Shown in pieces: positions 1 to 11,216 of a stretch of 64,000 nucleotides of DNA. Below the pieces are notes generated by a model that worked only from the letters and a program-made list of their open reading frames with translations, ran no database searches and was not told the origin of the DNA. The stretch's first letter is position 1. Every line of letters starts with the position of its first letter. This DNA is from Peribacillus muralis (GTDB lineage: Bacteria > Bacillota > Bacilli > Bacillales > DSM-1321), in the NCBI RefSeq assembly GCF_001439925.1, contig NZ_LMBV01000001.1:318976-382975 (forward strand), in the 5' to 3' direction. The translations under genes were made by a program, and so were the position numbers.

Positions 1-86
1 TCCAGAGACGGTACGTGAATCCCTCGGCTTTTAGCCTGCAGGGTGTAACGTAGACACGCATTTCCCGCAGGAGTGCCGCGCCTTTC

Positions 87-319
87 GTTTCATTCCACTT
101 TGGGTGAACAGATGGAATCCAGATTGTCGGCGAGTAATGGTACGAAAAGTATGTGAAAAGCGACACCAATTGCGTGGGAAAAGCGCAAAGTTTACGACAA
201 GCGGCCTCAAATTCGATGCAAAACCCGAGCTCGCGATTAAAATGGCTAAATACGCGGGTAACTTGTACCTTAGACCGTTTCATTCCACTCAGCGTGAATA
301 CGAAGATGGAATCTTGATT
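87..319. repeat. two copies of a ~40 bp unit containing an inverted repeat
   Basis: Copy 1 (87-125) and copy 2 (277-319) share GTTTCATTCCACT, then GTGAA, then GATGGAATC and GATT. Each copy contains ATTCCA followed 15-19 bases later by TGGAAT, so each can fold as a small hairpin. The intervening 150 bases are not obviously repeated. Function is unknown; it may be a decayed dispersed repeat. Confidence 0.5.
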
Positions 320-635
320 ACCTATCGTTTTGGACTACTGTACTAAGCCTGTTGCATTCACTTTGGATGAAAACTAAATTAGATCTGTGAGTGCCTAAAG
401 TATTGGAGGAACAGAACTTTGCTTTGGTCGATCATTTTCTACCTTGTTGGATGGTTGGTACTTTATTCGTTCAATCAAATGTAGGAACGGGGTGATTAAA
501 CGGAAAGGGGGAAAAGAATATTGTTCGTAAAGAAAAAACTAGAGAGGTAAGGATGTTCAAATGAAAACAAAAGTGGTTCAAAATGAGATGATTCGAAAGC
601 GAAGCAACCTTATTTTTCATTCTAAAAATAGGCAC

Positions 636-664
636 AAAAAAAACGATCCGGATGGATCGTTTAA
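636..664 (-). terminator. rpsT terminator
   Basis: Read on the minus strand, AACGATCC and GGATCGTT form the stem around a short loop, followed by a run of eight T. It lies immediately after the rpsT stop codon. Confidence 0.85.
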
Positions 665-674
665 TTTTTTGTCA

Positions 675-941
675 TTATGCGTTAAGAGCGTTAAGTCTTT
701 TCGCTAAACGAGATTTTTTACGGGCTGCCGCATTTTTATGGATTAATCCTTTAGATGCAGCTTTGTCTAATTTCACAGCAGCTGTTAATAGAGCTTCTTT
801 AGCAGCTTCAACGTTTTCACCAGCTAATGCAACTTCAGCGTTTTTCACTGTAGTACGCATAGTAGATCGAACTGTAATGTTTTGTACGCGTTTTTTGTCG
901 TTGGTTTTCACACGTTTAATAGCAGATTTAATGTTTGGCAT
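675..941 (-). CDS. rpsT: 30S ribosomal protein S20
   Basis: Small basic 88-residue protein of the 30S subunit that binds 16S rRNA. The sequence starts MPNIKSAIKRVKTNDKKR and is rich in Lys, Arg and Ala, and its length equals the B. subtilis protein. I placed the start at 941 rather than three codons upstream because a strong AGGAGGTGAACGG site sits directly before this ATG and S20 proteins begin MPN. It is transcribed away from gpr as a single gene with its own terminator. A TATAAT-like -10 is visible on the minus strand at 970-975; no good -35 was found. Confidence 0.97.
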   Translation of the reverse strand: MPNIKSAIKRVKTNDKKRVQNITVRSTMRTTVKNAEVALAGENVEAAKEALLTAAVKLDKAASKGLIHKNAAARKKSRLAKRLNALNA

Positions 942-1216
942 TCCGTTCACCTCCTATAAAGAAATCGAGATTATATGAACTCGACTTTTCAAATCCATAT
1001 CAAATAGCACAAGTGATATTCTATCAGACTGCTCATGAATATGCAATACTTCAGATTGAGAATCGAAAAGGAATTATAATTTCAGGAATAAATTCATCTC
1101 GTCATATTTCATTGTACCAAAAAAATGAATAATAAAAAAGCAAAAACGACAGAATGTTTAAGAGAGACTATGGAAATTACTAGATTGGATTACAATTCTA
1201 ACAGCAGGAGGGCGCT

Positions 1217-2335
1217 ATGGAAAATCATTTGGACCTTAGTGGATACGGAATTAGGACGGATTTGGCAATCGAAGCAAAGGAAATTGCCCTTGAACATAAA
1301 GGTGTCATTGAGGAAGTGGATGTATCCCATATCGAAGGGGTCATCATTAAGGAAAAAGAAGTGGATGACTTGAAGGTATCCTTGGTGGAGGTCACGGCTG
1401 CAGGGGAAAAGGAGATTGGCAAAAAACAAGGCAGCTATTTGACCATCGAGGTTCAGGGGATCCGCCAACAGGATACGGATACGCAGCAACGGGTGGAGAA
1501 AGTATTTGCCAATGAACTGGCTTACTTCCTGAAACGGAATAAAATCACGAAGGAAAGCAGCTGCTTAGTCGTTGGGCTTGGTAATTGGAATGTAACTCCT
1601 GATGCTCTGGGACCTGCAGTCATTGAGAATCTTGTCGTCACGAGGCATTTGTTCGAGTTGCAGCCTGAGTCCGTGAAAGAAGGGTACCGGCCAGTCAGTG
1701 CAATTTCCCCAGGTGTAATGGGGATTACGGGAATCGAGACGAGTGACATCATAAAAGGGGTCATCGAGAAAAGTAAACCGGATTTCCTGATTGTCGTGGA
1801 TGCCTTGGCTGCCCGCTCGATCGACCGTGTTAATTCTACGATCCAAATCACCGATACCGGCATACATCCAGGTTCTGGTGTCGGGAATAAACGAAAAGAG
1901 CTGAGCCAGGATACATTGGGAGTTCCCGTCATAGCGATAGGGATTCCGACGGTCGTCGATGCCGTATCCATTGCCAGTGATACGATCGATTATATTTTGA
2001 AGCACTTTGGCAAGGAATTGAATGAAGGGGACAGACCTTCACGTTCATTGGCACCTGCAGGATTTAGTTTTGGCAAGCGTACAAAGCTGACCGATGAGGA
2101 CATGCCAGGGGAAAAGGAACGCCAAACCTTCCTCGGGATGATAGGGGTCCTTCCTGATGACGAGAAACGGAAATTGATCTATGAAGTGCTATCACCGCTC
2201 GGTCAAAATTTAATGGTTACACCGAAAGAAGTCGATGTTTTCATTGAGGATATGGCCAATCTGATCGCGAATGGGTTGAATGCAGCACTGCATGAATCAA
2301 TCAATCAAGATAATACGGGATACTACACCCGCTGA
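1217..2335 (+). CDS. gpr: germination protease GPR
   Basis: Spore-specific aspartate-type endopeptidase that starts degrading small acid-soluble spore proteins at germination. It is 372 residues, close to the 368-371 of known GPRs, and includes the conserved stretches [31 protein letters not shown] and [15 protein letters not shown] is made as a zymogen; the N-terminal IRTDLA segment (about residues 12-17) matches the known propeptide cleavage region. The start has an AGGAGGGCG site. Family knowledge says the gene is sigma-G dependent. ATTACTA at 1176-1182 with GAAT at 1152-1155 is a possible but weak sigma-G promoter. It faces away from rpsT and precedes spoIIP as in B. subtilis. Confidence 0.97.
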   Translation: MENHLDLSGYGIRTDLAIEAKEIALEHKGVIEEVDVSHIEGVIIKEKEVDDLKVSLVEVTAAGEKEIGKKQGSYLTIEVQGIRQQDTDTQQRVEKVFANELAYFLKRNKITKESSCLVVGLGNWNVTPDALGPAVIENLVVTRHLFELQPESVKEGYRPVSAISPGVMGITGIETSDIIKGVIEKSKPDFLIVVDALAARSIDRVNSTIQITDTGIHPGSGVGNKRKELSQDTLGVPVIAIGIPTVVDAVSIASDTIDYILKHFGKELNEGDRPSRSLAPAGFSFGKRTKLTDEDMPGEKERQTFLGMIGVLPDDEKRKLIYEVLSPLGQNLMVTPKEVDVFIEDMANLIANGLNAALHESINQDNTGYYTR

Positions 2336-2420
2336 ATCATTTTTGTGCCCAAAAATGGTGTTCTACCCTTTCTAGCAAAGTCATACGTATTAATAGACAA
2401 GCTATAGAGAGGGTGGAAGG

Positions 2421-3620
2421 ATGAAAAGAAGAAATTCCCCAGGAATCATAACAGCTGTTCACGGTTCAACAATAATAAAAACTTTTCTAGGTATTCTCGC
2501 CTTGCTTCTTTTTGTTTTTTCAATCAGTGGGGTCATGACTTCCTTGAGACCGGAGTATCGGATATCTTCTAATTCGGTACATACCGTAGCCAATCAATTT
2601 TCAGGGAAAATGCTGTTCGCGATGATGGCCAATGAAAATCAATATTTTTTTAACGCATTGCCGGAGGGCAAACAAGAATCGGTGATTACGGATCAATTGA
2701 TAAAAGTTTCAACCAACATATCATTGGAAGATCCGCGGAGTTTGCTTGGCCGGGAGCTTCCTGGATTCTCGATTTTTGATAATGAAATTCTCGTGGCTGG
2801 TGAAGGAACGAATTATACGAATATGCCGTATGAATCGTCGCCGCCCGTGGACGTATTGAATGAAGAAAGAGATGCATCGCTGCAAAACCTGGATGAGATC
2901 GAAGAACCGGAAAAAGGGGATGTCAGCAAGCCTAATCAAACGACCAATGGGCGCAAAGTGGTCGAGATTTATCATAGCCACAACAGGGAATCGTATCTTC
3001 CTTACTTAAAGGGTGTGACCAATCCGAATCTAGCCTATCACTCTCAAATCAATATAACGAAACTTGGGGAACGAATGGTCGAAGATCTCGCTGATAAAGG
3101 AATTGGTTCCTCACTCGATAAAACCGATATCATGGGCAATTTGAATAACAAAGGCTTGAATTACAATAAATCCTATCAAGAATCTCGTAAATCTGTTCAG
3201 ACGGCGTTGGCCACTAACAAGGATTTGGAATATCTCGTTGATATACACCGTGATTCAAAACGCAAAAAAGATACGACCATTACGATTAACGGCAAGCAAT
3301 TTGCAAAAATCGCCTTCGTGATTGGCGGTAATAATCCGAACTATGAAAAAAATGCCGCGCTTGCGAATAAACTTCATATCGCGCTGGAAAAAAAATACCC
3401 TGGCCTTTCCCGAGGACTTATGAAACAGGGTGGTACTACCCATAATGGTATATATAATCAGGATTTATCCGGCAATGCCATGCTCATTGAAATTGGCGGA
3501 GTCGATAATACCTTCGAGGAAATGTATTTAACTGTCGATGCCTTCACCGATGTTTTCAGCGAGCTTTATTGGGATGCCAAGGCTGTGGATAAAACGTCCG
3601 GGGAATCAGAAGCGCAGTAA
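2421..3620 (+). CDS. spoIIP: stage II sporulation protein P, peptidoglycan amidase/endopeptidase
   Basis: Membrane-anchored cell wall hydrolase that works with SpoIID and SpoIIM during engulfment, cleaving stem peptides outside the mother-cell membrane. It has 399 residues (B. subtilis 401). A single N-terminal transmembrane segment lies near residues 20-41, followed by the extracellular domain. Metal-ligand motifs typical of the SpoIIP/amidase-3-like fold are visible: EIYHSHNRESY near residue 182, DIHRDS near 274, and LIEIGG near 355. The family is sigma-E controlled; TCATACG at 2381-2387 resembles a sigma-E -35 but the following -10 is poor, so I do not list a promoter. The start has a GAGGGTGGAAGG site. 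Confidence 0.96.
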   Translation: MKRRNSPGIITAVHGSTIIKTFLGILALLLFVFSISGVMTSLRPEYRISSNSVHTVANQFSGKMLFAMMANENQYFFNALPEGKQESVITDQLIKVSTNISLEDPRSLLGRELPGFSIFDNEILVAGEGTNYTNMPYESSPPVDVLNEERDASLQNLDEIEEPEKGDVSKPNQTTNGRKVVEIYHSHNRESYLPYLKGVTNPNLAYHSQINITKLGERMVEDLADKGIGSSLDKTDIMGNLNNKGLNYNKSYQESRKSVQTALATNKDLEYLVDIHRDSKRKKDTTITINGKQFAKIAFVIGGNNPNYEKNAALANKLHIALEKKYPGLSRGLMKQGGTTHNGIYNQDLSGNAMLIEIGGVDNTFEEMYLTVDAFTDVFSELYWDAKAVDKTSGESEAQ

Positions 3621-3640
3621 TTGGAAAGGAGAGCTCCATC

Positions 3641-3964
3641 ATGGTTCGATTTTGGTTGAAATGTACAGGAATTGTACTCGTATTATTTTTAGGCGTTCTG
3701 ATTGGGATGCAGCAGGCGAACGATGGGATGAAGAAAATGAAGGGGTACGAAGACCCGTCCTTGAATAGTGCATTCATGATAAACCAATCGGACCAAGGGG
3801 AAATGGAAGCGGATATTCTTGGCGAAAAGGTAACAAGTCATGATTTGGAGACGAAAAAAGAAAAGCTTGAAGAGATGAAAGCTTTCAATTTTTTCTCCTC
3901 GATCGGTAAAACGCTTGGTGACACCATCTCAGGTGCCTTTCAGGCGCTTATAGATATGATTTAG
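3641..3964 (+). CDS. yqxA: YqxA family membrane-anchored protein
   Basis: 107-residue protein with one N-terminal transmembrane segment (about residues 7-24) and a charged extracytoplasmic part. It matches in position and character the YqxA family (DUF3679) found directly after spoIIP in bacilli. No enzymatic motif is visible and its function is unknown. It is 20 bases downstream of spoIIP with a strong GGAAAGGAGAG site, so it is probably co-transcribed with spoIIP. A strong terminator follows. Confidence 0.85.
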   Translation: MVRFWLKCTGIVLVLFLGVLIGMQQANDGMKKMKGYEDPSLNSAFMINQSDQGEMEADILGEKVTSHDLETKKEKLEEMKAFNFFSSIGKTLGDTISGAFQALIDMI

Positions 3965-3979
3965 TTGAGTGAGCATATC

Positions 3980-4018
3980 AAAAGGGGTTCGGGATTTTCA
4001 AATTCCGAACCCCTTTTG
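3980..4018 (+). terminator. spoIIP-yqxA terminator
   Basis: AAAGGGGTTCGG and CCGAACCCCTTT form a long stem around GATTTTCAAATT-type loop sequence, ending in TTTTGT. It separates yqxA from the lepA promoter. Confidence 0.9.
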
Positions 4019-4073
4019 TATGCCTTTTTTTTATGGTTTGCCTTACAATGATGCTTCTTTTGTAACTATTCTG

Positions 4074-4102
4074 TTGAATCTTGCATTTTCTATTGATATA
4101 AT
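4074..4102 (+). promoter_or_regulatory. sigma-A promoter of lepA
   Basis: TTGAAT at 4074-4079 and TATAAT at 4097-4102 are separated by 17 bases, and the ATG of lepA follows about 40 bases downstream. Confidence 0.75.
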
Positions 4103-4142
4103 AAAAAATAGTGTATTGTGTCGACTAGTGGGAGTGAACGTC

Positions 4143-5978
4143 ATGAATAGAGAAGAAAAATTAAAAAGACAATCGAAGATCCGTAACTTTTCCATCATCG
4201 CTCATATTGATCATGGTAAATCTACATTGGCGGATCGCATCATTGAAAAAACGAACGCCATGACTCAACGTGAAATGAAGAGTCAATTGTTGGATTCCAT
4301 GGATTTAGAGCGCGAGCGTGGAATAACGATTAAGCTGAATGCAATCCAATTGAAATATAATGCGAAAGATGGCGAAGAGTATATTTTCCATCTTATTGAT
4401 ACACCTGGACATGTCGATTTCACGTATGAGGTTTCAAGAAGCCTTGCCGCGTGTGAAGGTGCTGTTCTTGTTGTCGATGCGGCTCAGGGCATTGAAGCCC
4501 AAACGCTGGCAAATGTGTATTTGGCTTTGGATAACAATCTGGAAATCATTCCGGTCATCAATAAGATCGACTTGCCAAGTGCCGACCCGGAGAGGGTTCG
4601 TGGAGAAATTGAAGAAGTAATCGGCTTGGATGCTTCTGATGCCGTTCTGGCTTCGGCTAAAGCGGGAATTGGAATCGAGGAGATTTTGGAGCAGGTGGTT
4701 GAACTGGTTCCAGCACCACAGGGAGATCCGGACGCCCCTTTCAAGGCGCTGATTTTCGATTCACTGTTTGATGCATACCGCGGAGTCGTTGCTTATATCC
4801 GCGTTGTCGAAGGTTCGATAAAAGTGGGCGACAAAATCAAAATGATGTCCACAGGCAAGGAATTCGATGTTACCGAATTGGGTGTCTTCAACCCTAAGAC
4901 CCAGCTTTTGGGTGAACTGAACGTCGGTGATGTAGGTTTCCTTACGGCAGCCATTAAAAACGTAGGTGATACGACTGTTGGTGATACGATTACAAGTGCC
5001 GTGAATAGCGCGACAGAACCGCTTCCAGGTTACCGTAAGATGAATCCGATGGTGTATTGCGGGTTATACCCAATTGACGCATCGAAATTCAATGATCTTC
5101 GGGATGCTTTGGAAAAGTTGGAATTGAACGATTCAGCGCTTCAGTTCGAAGCGGAATCATCGCAAGCATTGGGCTTTGGCTTCCGCTGCGGGTTCCTTGG
5201 ACTTCTTCATATGGAAATCATCCAGGAGCGGATTGAACGTGAATTCAAAATTGATTTGATTACTACGGCGCCGAGCGTTATATATGATGTGGTTCAAACA
5301 GACGGTGCAGTTCTAAAGGTGGATAACCCATCCAATATGCCTGACGCACAAAAGATTGAACGAGTCGAGGAGCCGTATGTAAAAGCGACAATGATGGCAC
5401 CGACGGAATTTGTCGGAACAATCATGGAAATTTGTCAAAATAAACGCGGAAACTTCATTGATATGGAATATATCGATGAAACGCGTGTGAGCATTCATTA
5501 TGAAATACCATTATCGGAGATCGTGTATGATTTCTTCGATCAATTGAAATCGAATACTAGGGGCTATGCTTCTTTCGATTATGAGTTAATCGGCTATCAA
5601 CCGTCCAAGCTTGTGAAGATGGACATCTTGCTTAATGGCGAAACCGTCGATGCATTGAGCTTTATCGTTCATAAGGATTTTGCCTATGAACGCGGTAAAG
5701 TCATTGTGGAGAAGTTGAAGAAATTGATTCCAAGACAACAATTCGAAGTGCCGATCCAAGCAGCTATCGGACAGAAAATCGTAGCCCGTTCCTCGATTAG
5801 TGCAATGCGCAAAAACGTATTGGCTAAATGTTACGGCGGCGATATTTCCCGTAAACGTAAGTTGCTCGAAAAACAGAAAGAAGGTAAAAAGCGGATGAAA
5901 CAGGTAGGATCCGTTGAAGTGCCGCAAGAAGCTTTCATGGCTGTTTTGAAAATGGATGATACGACACCGAAGAAATAA
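4143..5978 (+). CDS. lepA: elongation factor 4 (LepA)
   Basis: Ribosome-bound translational GTPase (EF4) that can back-translocate stalled ribosomes and influences 30S biogenesis. It has 611 residues with the GTPase motifs AHIDHGKST (20-28), DTPGHVDF (near 86) and NKID (near 140), followed by EF-G-like domains II, III and V and the LepA-specific basic C-terminal domain ([16 protein letters not shown]). I start at 4143: the reading frame is open further upstream, but that part contains the yqxA terminator and the lepA promoter, and a GGGAGTGAACG site precedes this ATG. Confidence 0.97.
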   Translation: MNREEKLKRQSKIRNFSIIAHIDHGKSTLADRIIEKTNAMTQREMKSQLLDSMDLERERGITIKLNAIQLKYNAKDGEEYIFHLIDTPGHVDFTYEVSRSLAACEGAVLVVDAAQGIEAQTLANVYLALDNNLEIIPVINKIDLPSADPERVRGEIEEVIGLDASDAVLASAKAGIGIEEILEQVVELVPAPQGDPDAPFKALIFDSLFDAYRGVVAYIRVVEGSIKVGDKIKMMSTGKEFDVTELGVFNPKTQLLGELNVGDVGFLTAAIKNVGDTTVGDTITSAVNSATEPLPGYRKMNPMVYCGLYPIDASKFNDLRDALEKLELNDSALQFEAESSQALGFGFRCGFLGLLHMEIIQERIEREFKIDLITTAPSVIYDVVQTDGAVLKVDNPSNMPDAQKIERVEEPYVKATMMAPTEFVGTIMEICQNKRGNFIDMEYIDETRVSIHYEIPLSEIVYDFFDQLKSNTRGYASFDYELIGYQPSKLVKMDILLNGETVDALSFIVHKDFAYERGKVIVEKLKKLIPRQQFEVPIQAAIGQKIVARSSISAMRKNVLAKCYGGDISRKRKLLEKQKEGKKRMKQVGSVEVPQEAFMAVLKMDDTTPKK

Positions 5979-6000
5979 AGAAAATAAAACGATAGAAGGG

Positions 6001-6034
6001 AAAAGAGGGTAGAGGAAATCTAGCCTCTTTTTCT
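6001..6034 (+). terminator. lepA terminator
   Basis: AAGAGG-GTAGA pairs with TCTAG-CCTCTT, followed by TTTTTC. It lies between lepA and hemW. Confidence 0.75.
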
Positions 6035-6066
6035 ATCGACTCATTCGATTAAAGGTTGTGAACACG

Positions 6067-7218
6067 ATGATTAAAAGCGCCTATCTCCATATACCGTTCT
6101 GTGAACATATTTGTCATTATTGTGATTTTAATAAAGTATTCCTGCAAGGTCAGCCGGTCGACGAATATTTACAGATGATGAAAAGAGAAATGGTGATGCA
6201 GCTTTCCAAGTACCCGACAACGGAATTGGACACGGTTTTCGTCGGTGGAGGGACACCGACCTCGCTTAATGAAAAACAGCTCGCATACCTATGTGAAGCA
6301 ATCAACGAAACCTTGCCATTTGACTCCAAAAAAGCAGAGTATACTTTCGAGGCTAATCCAGGGGACCTTTCGAGAGAAAAACTTGAGATTCTATACGATT
6401 CAGGTGTCAATAGACTTAGCTTTGGCGTGCAAAGCTTCAATGATGAGTTATTAAAACGGATTGGCCGGACTCACCGGGCTTCCGAGGTGTATGAAACGAT
6501 TCAGTTGGCTCAAGAGGTCGGCTTTACGAATATTAGCATCGACTTGATTTACGGACTGCCTGGTCAAACGATGGCCGATTTTCAGGATACGCTTGATAAA
6601 GCCCTTGCCCTTCAATTGCCGCACTATTCCAGCTACTCATTGATCGTTGAGCCGAAGACGGTTTTTTACAATCAGATGCGCAGGGGAAAATTAAATCTGC
6701 CGCCGCAGGAGCTCGAGGCGTCAATGTATGAGAGGCTCATGGAAGAGATGGAGAAGCATGGTATCCATCAATATGAAATAAGTAATTTTGCCAAAGCGGG
6801 TTTTGAAAGCCGACACAACCTGACTTATTGGGATAATGTGGAGTATTATGGGATTGGTGCTGGCGCTCATGGTTATACTGGAGGAAAAAGGGTGGCCAAT
6901 CATGGCCCGGTGAAGAAATATATCACACCATTGATGGCGAACCAGCTGCCTGTATTGGAGGAACATCCTGTCCCGCTTCATGAACAAATGGAAGAGGAGA
7001 TGTTTTTGGGGCTCCGAAAAACGGAAGGCGTTTCATTGGTAAACTTCAAGAATAAATTTTCTGCTGAAATGACAGAGATTTTCCGGAAACCGCTTGAGGA
7101 AGAAGCGGCAAAGGGTCTTTTACTGGTCGAGGACGGCTTCGTCCGCTTGACCGAGAAGGGGAAGCTGCTTGGAAACGAAGTCTTCCAATCATTTTTAGGT
7201 GTCATCGATTTTGAATGA
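6067..7218 (+). CDS. hemW: HemW-type radical SAM heme chaperone
   Basis: Radical SAM protein formerly annotated as oxygen-independent coproporphyrinogen oxidase (HemN). Family work indicates that HemW proteins bind heme and pass it to targets rather than oxidise coproporphyrinogen. The cluster motif is CEHICHYC with cysteines at 12, 16 and 19, followed by the SAM-binding stretch FVGGGTPT. The extra N-terminal residues and additional cysteine typical of true HemN are absent. Length is 383 residues. I prefer the ATG at 6067 over the GTG at 6058 because the AAAGG site spaces correctly only to the ATG. It sits between lepA and hrcA as in B. subtilis. Confidence 0.9.
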   Translation: MIKSAYLHIPFCEHICHYCDFNKVFLQGQPVDEYLQMMKREMVMQLSKYPTTELDTVFVGGGTPTSLNEKQLAYLCEAINETLPFDSKKAEYTFEANPGDLSREKLEILYDSGVNRLSFGVQSFNDELLKRIGRTHRASEVYETIQLAQEVGFTNISIDLIYGLPGQTMADFQDTLDKALALQLPHYSSYSLIVEPKTVFYNQMRRGKLNLPPQELEASMYERLMEEMEKHGIHQYEISNFAKAGFESRHNLTYWDNVEYYGIGAGAHGYTGGKRVANHGPVKKYITPLMANQLPVLEEHPVPLHEQMEEEMFLGLRKTEGVSLVNFKNKFSAEMTEIFRKPLEEEAAKGLLLVEDGFVRLTEKGKLLGNEVFQSFLGVIDFE

Positions 7219-7263
7219 AAGAAATCCTTTAATATTTTCACGATGAATTGCGGGTTTTCTTTA

Positions 7264-7290
7264 TTGACATCATAGGCTGCATTTGATAAT
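7264..7290 (+). promoter_or_regulatory. probable sigma-A promoter of the hrcA operon
   Basis: TTGACA at 7264-7269 and GATAAT at 7285-7290 lie just upstream of the CIRCE operator. The 15-base spacing is short, so the exact -10 is uncertain. The position relative to CIRCE fits the class I heat-shock promoters of bacilli. Confidence 0.6.
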
Positions 7291-7301
7291 TTATTAGTAT
7301 A

Positions 7302-7328
7302 TTAGCACTCAGAGAGACAGAGTGCTAA
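7302..7328 (+). promoter_or_regulatory. CIRCE operator (HrcA binding site)
   Basis: TTAGCACTC at 7302-7310 and GAGTGCTAA at 7320-7328 form a perfect 9-N9-9 inverted repeat identical to the CIRCE consensus. HrcA, encoded immediately downstream, binds this site with GroEL help and represses the operon until heat shock. Confidence 0.97.
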
Positions 7329-7343
7329 CAGAGGTGATCAAAC

Positions 7344-8372
7344 ATGCTAACTGATCGTCAATTATTGATTCTACAAGTGATTATCGAGGATTTTATCCAT
7401 TCTGCCCAGCCAGTCGGGTCACGAAGCTTGTCGAAGAAAGATGAAATTACGTTCAGCTCTGCCACAATCCGAAACGAAATGTCTGATCTTGAAGAAATGG
7501 GGTTTTTAGAAAAAACCCATACATCTTCCGGGCGGATTCCTTCTGAAAAAGGGTATAGATATTATGTAGATCATTTACTTTCTCCTCAAGCTCCGAAAAA
7601 GAATGAAATGAAATTATTGAAGTCCGTTTTTGTAGAACGAATTTATGAACTGGAAAAGATCGTTCAGAAGTCAGCAAAAATTCTATCAGAACTGACGAAT
7701 TATACGGCGATTGTACTCGGGCCGAAAGTGAATGAACATAAGCTCAAAAAAATCCAGATCATTCCCTTGAGCCCTGAGACAGCCATTGCGATCATCATTA
7801 CCGATACAGGTCATGTGGAAAATCGAATGATTTCCTTACCTCCTTCTTTCGATATCAACGAAATCGAAAAGATGGTGAACATATTGAATGCCCGTTTGGT
7901 CGATGTTCCGCTAACAGACCTGAAAGATAAAATCTATAAGGAAGTGGCCGTTCTGTTGAGCCGCCATATCCAAAACTATGGATCGATGGTTTCGGTCCTG
8001 GCGGATACCCTGACAGATACAAAACCCGAAAAAATATTTTTCGGCGGGAAAACGAATATGCTGAGGCAGCCGGAGTTTCATGATATTGCTAAAGTAAGCA
8101 CACTTTTATCAATGATTGAACAGGAACAAGGGTTTTATGAACTCATTACCCAAAATCCAACAGGCATCCACGTCAGGATTGGCCGTGAAAACCAAAACAC
8201 GGTGCTCGATGACTGCAGTTTGATAACGGCAACCTACTCAATCGGCCAGGAGCAAGTCGGCACATTAGCCATATTGGGTCCAACGAGGATGGAATATTCG
8301 AGGGTGATCAGCTTGCTTTCGTTTTTCTCGAGGGATTTGACGACCCTGATGACAAAACTGTATCAAAAATAG
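7344..8372 (+). CDS. hrcA: heat-inducible transcription repressor HrcA
   Basis: Repressor of class I heat-shock genes. It has 342 residues: an N-terminal winged helix (about 1-75, with [18 protein letters not shown] and the [14 protein letters not shown] recognition segment) followed by the GAF-like dimerisation domain. It is the first gene of the operon and lies 15 bases after its own CIRCE operator, so it is autoregulated. An AGAGGTGATC site precedes the ATG. The next gene, grpE, is 100 bases downstream with an RNA hairpin between them. Confidence 0.97.
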   Translation: MLTDRQLLILQVIIEDFIHSAQPVGSRSLSKKDEITFSSATIRNEMSDLEEMGFLEKTHTSSGRIPSEKGYRYYVDHLLSPQAPKKNEMKLLKSVFVERIYELEKIVQKSAKILSELTNYTAIVLGPKVNEHKLKKIQIIPLSPETAIAIIITDTGHVENRMISLPPSFDINEIEKMVNILNARLVDVPLTDLKDKIYKEVAVLLSRHIQNYGSMVSVLADTLTDTKPEKIFFGGKTNMLRQPEFHDIAKVSTLLSMIEQEQGFYELITQNPTGIHVRIGRENQNTVLDDCSLITATYSIGQEQVGTLAILGPTRMEYSRVISLLSFFSRDLTTLMTKLYQK

Positions 8373-8396
8373 GAGCAAAGGTAATATTGTTAAGGT

Positions 8397-8421
8397 GGCG
8401 GAGGGTCATAATCCCGCTGCC
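8397..8421 (+). promoter_or_regulatory. hrcA-grpE intercistronic hairpin
   Basis: GGCGGAGGG (8397-8405) pairs with CCCGCTGCC (8413-8421) with one mismatch and one G-U pair, around a 7-base loop, and without a T-run. In B. subtilis the dnaK operon mRNA is processed between hrcA and grpE near such a structure, which lowers HrcA output relative to the chaperones. The same role here is inferred. Confidence 0.6.
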
Positions 8422-8472
8422 TGGCATAATACTTTAGCATAAATTGTATAACCCTTTTAGGGAGGTGAGATT

Positions 8473-9063
8473 GTGACAGAAAATAAAAACGAAGAACAAA
8501 CATTGGAAAATGAAACAATCGAAGAAAACGCAGCAGAAGCGGTTTTCGCTGAAGAAGAAATTCCAGCGGAGCAAAACCAGGATTCGGTTGAAAAGGATGA
8601 GCTTCAATTGGCTCAGCAAAAGATTGCCGAGCTCCAGGCAAAAATCGAAGAAATGGATAACCGTTATCTTCGTCTGCAGGCTGATTTTGATAATTCAAGA
8701 CGCCGTGCCAAGCTTGATATGGAGGCGGCTCAAAAATATAGAGTTCAAAGTATTGCTGGCGATTTAGTGGAAGCTCTTGATAATTTTGAAAGAGCTACAA
8801 AAATCGAAGCGGAAAATGAACAAACGAAATCCCTGCTTTCGGGCATGGAAATGGTTTACAAAACGATTACAGATGCATTGGCCAAAGAAGGCATCGAGCC
8901 GATCAGCTCGGTCGGTGAAGAATTCGATCCGCGTTTGCATCAAGCGGTCATGCAAGTTCAAGATGAAAACTTCGGGTCTAACATTGTCGTTGAGGAATTC
9001 CAAAAAGGATATCTCCTTAAGGATCGAGTGATTCGCCCTGCAATGGTGAAAGTGAACGAATAA
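8473..9063 (+). CDS. grpE: nucleotide exchange factor GrpE
   Basis: Co-chaperone that releases ADP from DnaK. It has 196 residues: an acidic disordered N-terminus (about 1-45), a long coiled coil (about 45-105, [20 protein letters not shown]) and the beta-wing domain with [20 protein letters not shown]. The start is GTG, placed after a strong GGGAGGTGAG site. It is the second gene of the CIRCE-controlled operon, 36 bases ahead of dnaK. Confidence 0.97.
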   Translation: MTENKNEEQTLENETIEENAAEAVFAEEEIPAEQNQDSVEKDELQLAQQKIAELQAKIEEMDNRYLRLQADFDNSRRRAKLDMEAAQKYRVQSIAGDLVEALDNFERATKIEAENEQTKSLLSGMEMVYKTITDALAKEGIEPISSVGEEFDPRLHQAVMQVQDENFGSNIVVEEFQKGYLLKDRVIRPAMVKVNE

Positions 9064-9078
9064 GAATATTACATATAA

Positions 9079-10935
<1,857 letters not shown>

Positions 10936-10993
10936 AAAGTGACCCATCCGGGACGCTGATATATATGGCAGTGTTTTCGGCCTGTCATTGTAG

Positions 10994-11033
10994 AAAAGTC
11001 AAAGTCAGGTTATCTTGACTTTGGCTTTTTTAT
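10994..11033 (+). terminator. terminator after dnaK
   Basis: AGTCAAAGTCA pairs with TGACTTTGGCT, followed by a T-rich run. It probably lets only part of the transcripts continue into dnaJ. Confidence 0.8.
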
Positions 11034-11148
11034 AATGAATCATACCCGTCGCTTGGGGAAACATGCGATTATCGAAAAAAATCGTGTGCAAATCGGGGCT
11101 GGCGATAGCATTTGCAAAAAAGTGTCAAAGCCGTTTGCACTTTTCTAG

Positions 11149-11176
11149 TTGATTATTAGCTTTGTTCAGTGATAAT
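11149..11176 (+). promoter_or_regulatory. probable internal promoter ahead of dnaJ
   Basis: TTGATT at 11149-11154 and GATAAT at 11171-11176 with a 16-base spacer lie 40 bases before the dnaJ start and after the dnaK terminator. An internal promoter ahead of dnaJ is also known in the B. subtilis operon. Confidence 0.5.
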
Positions 11177-11216
11177 ATTACCTTTATGTGAATCGAATCG
11201 GGAGTGGATTTTAGAT

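Larger units (their letters stand above)
1..674. other. gene-free left edge with repeat-like DNA
   Basis: I see no credible gene here. An 80-codon reading frame at 104-346 has no ribosome binding site and lies across the repeat-like segments. Positions 1-125 resemble a degenerate copy of a GC-rich dispersed Bacillaceae intergenic repeat (phrases such as TTTCCCGCAGGAGT); this likeness is from memory and needs a search. A unit beginning GTTTCATTCCACT occurs at 87-125 and again at 277-319, with a weaker third at 351-374. In B. subtilis the neighbour on this side is holA (yqeN); it is not in the window. The right end holds the rpsT terminator. Confidence 0.6.

Noticed and set aside
104-346. 80-codon plus-strand frame at the left edge
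   Set aside because: No ribosome binding site, spans the paired repeat units, and the product has no recognisable pattern.
561-707. 48-codon plus-strand frame starting MKTKVVQNEM
   Set aside because: It runs through the rpsT terminator and into the rpsT coding strand; a chance frame.
2338-2358. Hairpin after gpr as a terminator
   Set aside because: The CATTTTTG/CAAAAATG stem is AT-rich and has no T-run.
3969-4142. 58-residue N-terminal extension of LepA
   Set aside because: It covers the yqxA terminator and the lepA promoter; LepA homologues start at MNREEKL-like positions.
6058-6066. GTG start of HemW three codons upstream
   Set aside because: The AAAGG site is only 2 bases before this GTG; the ATG at 6067 has normal spacing.
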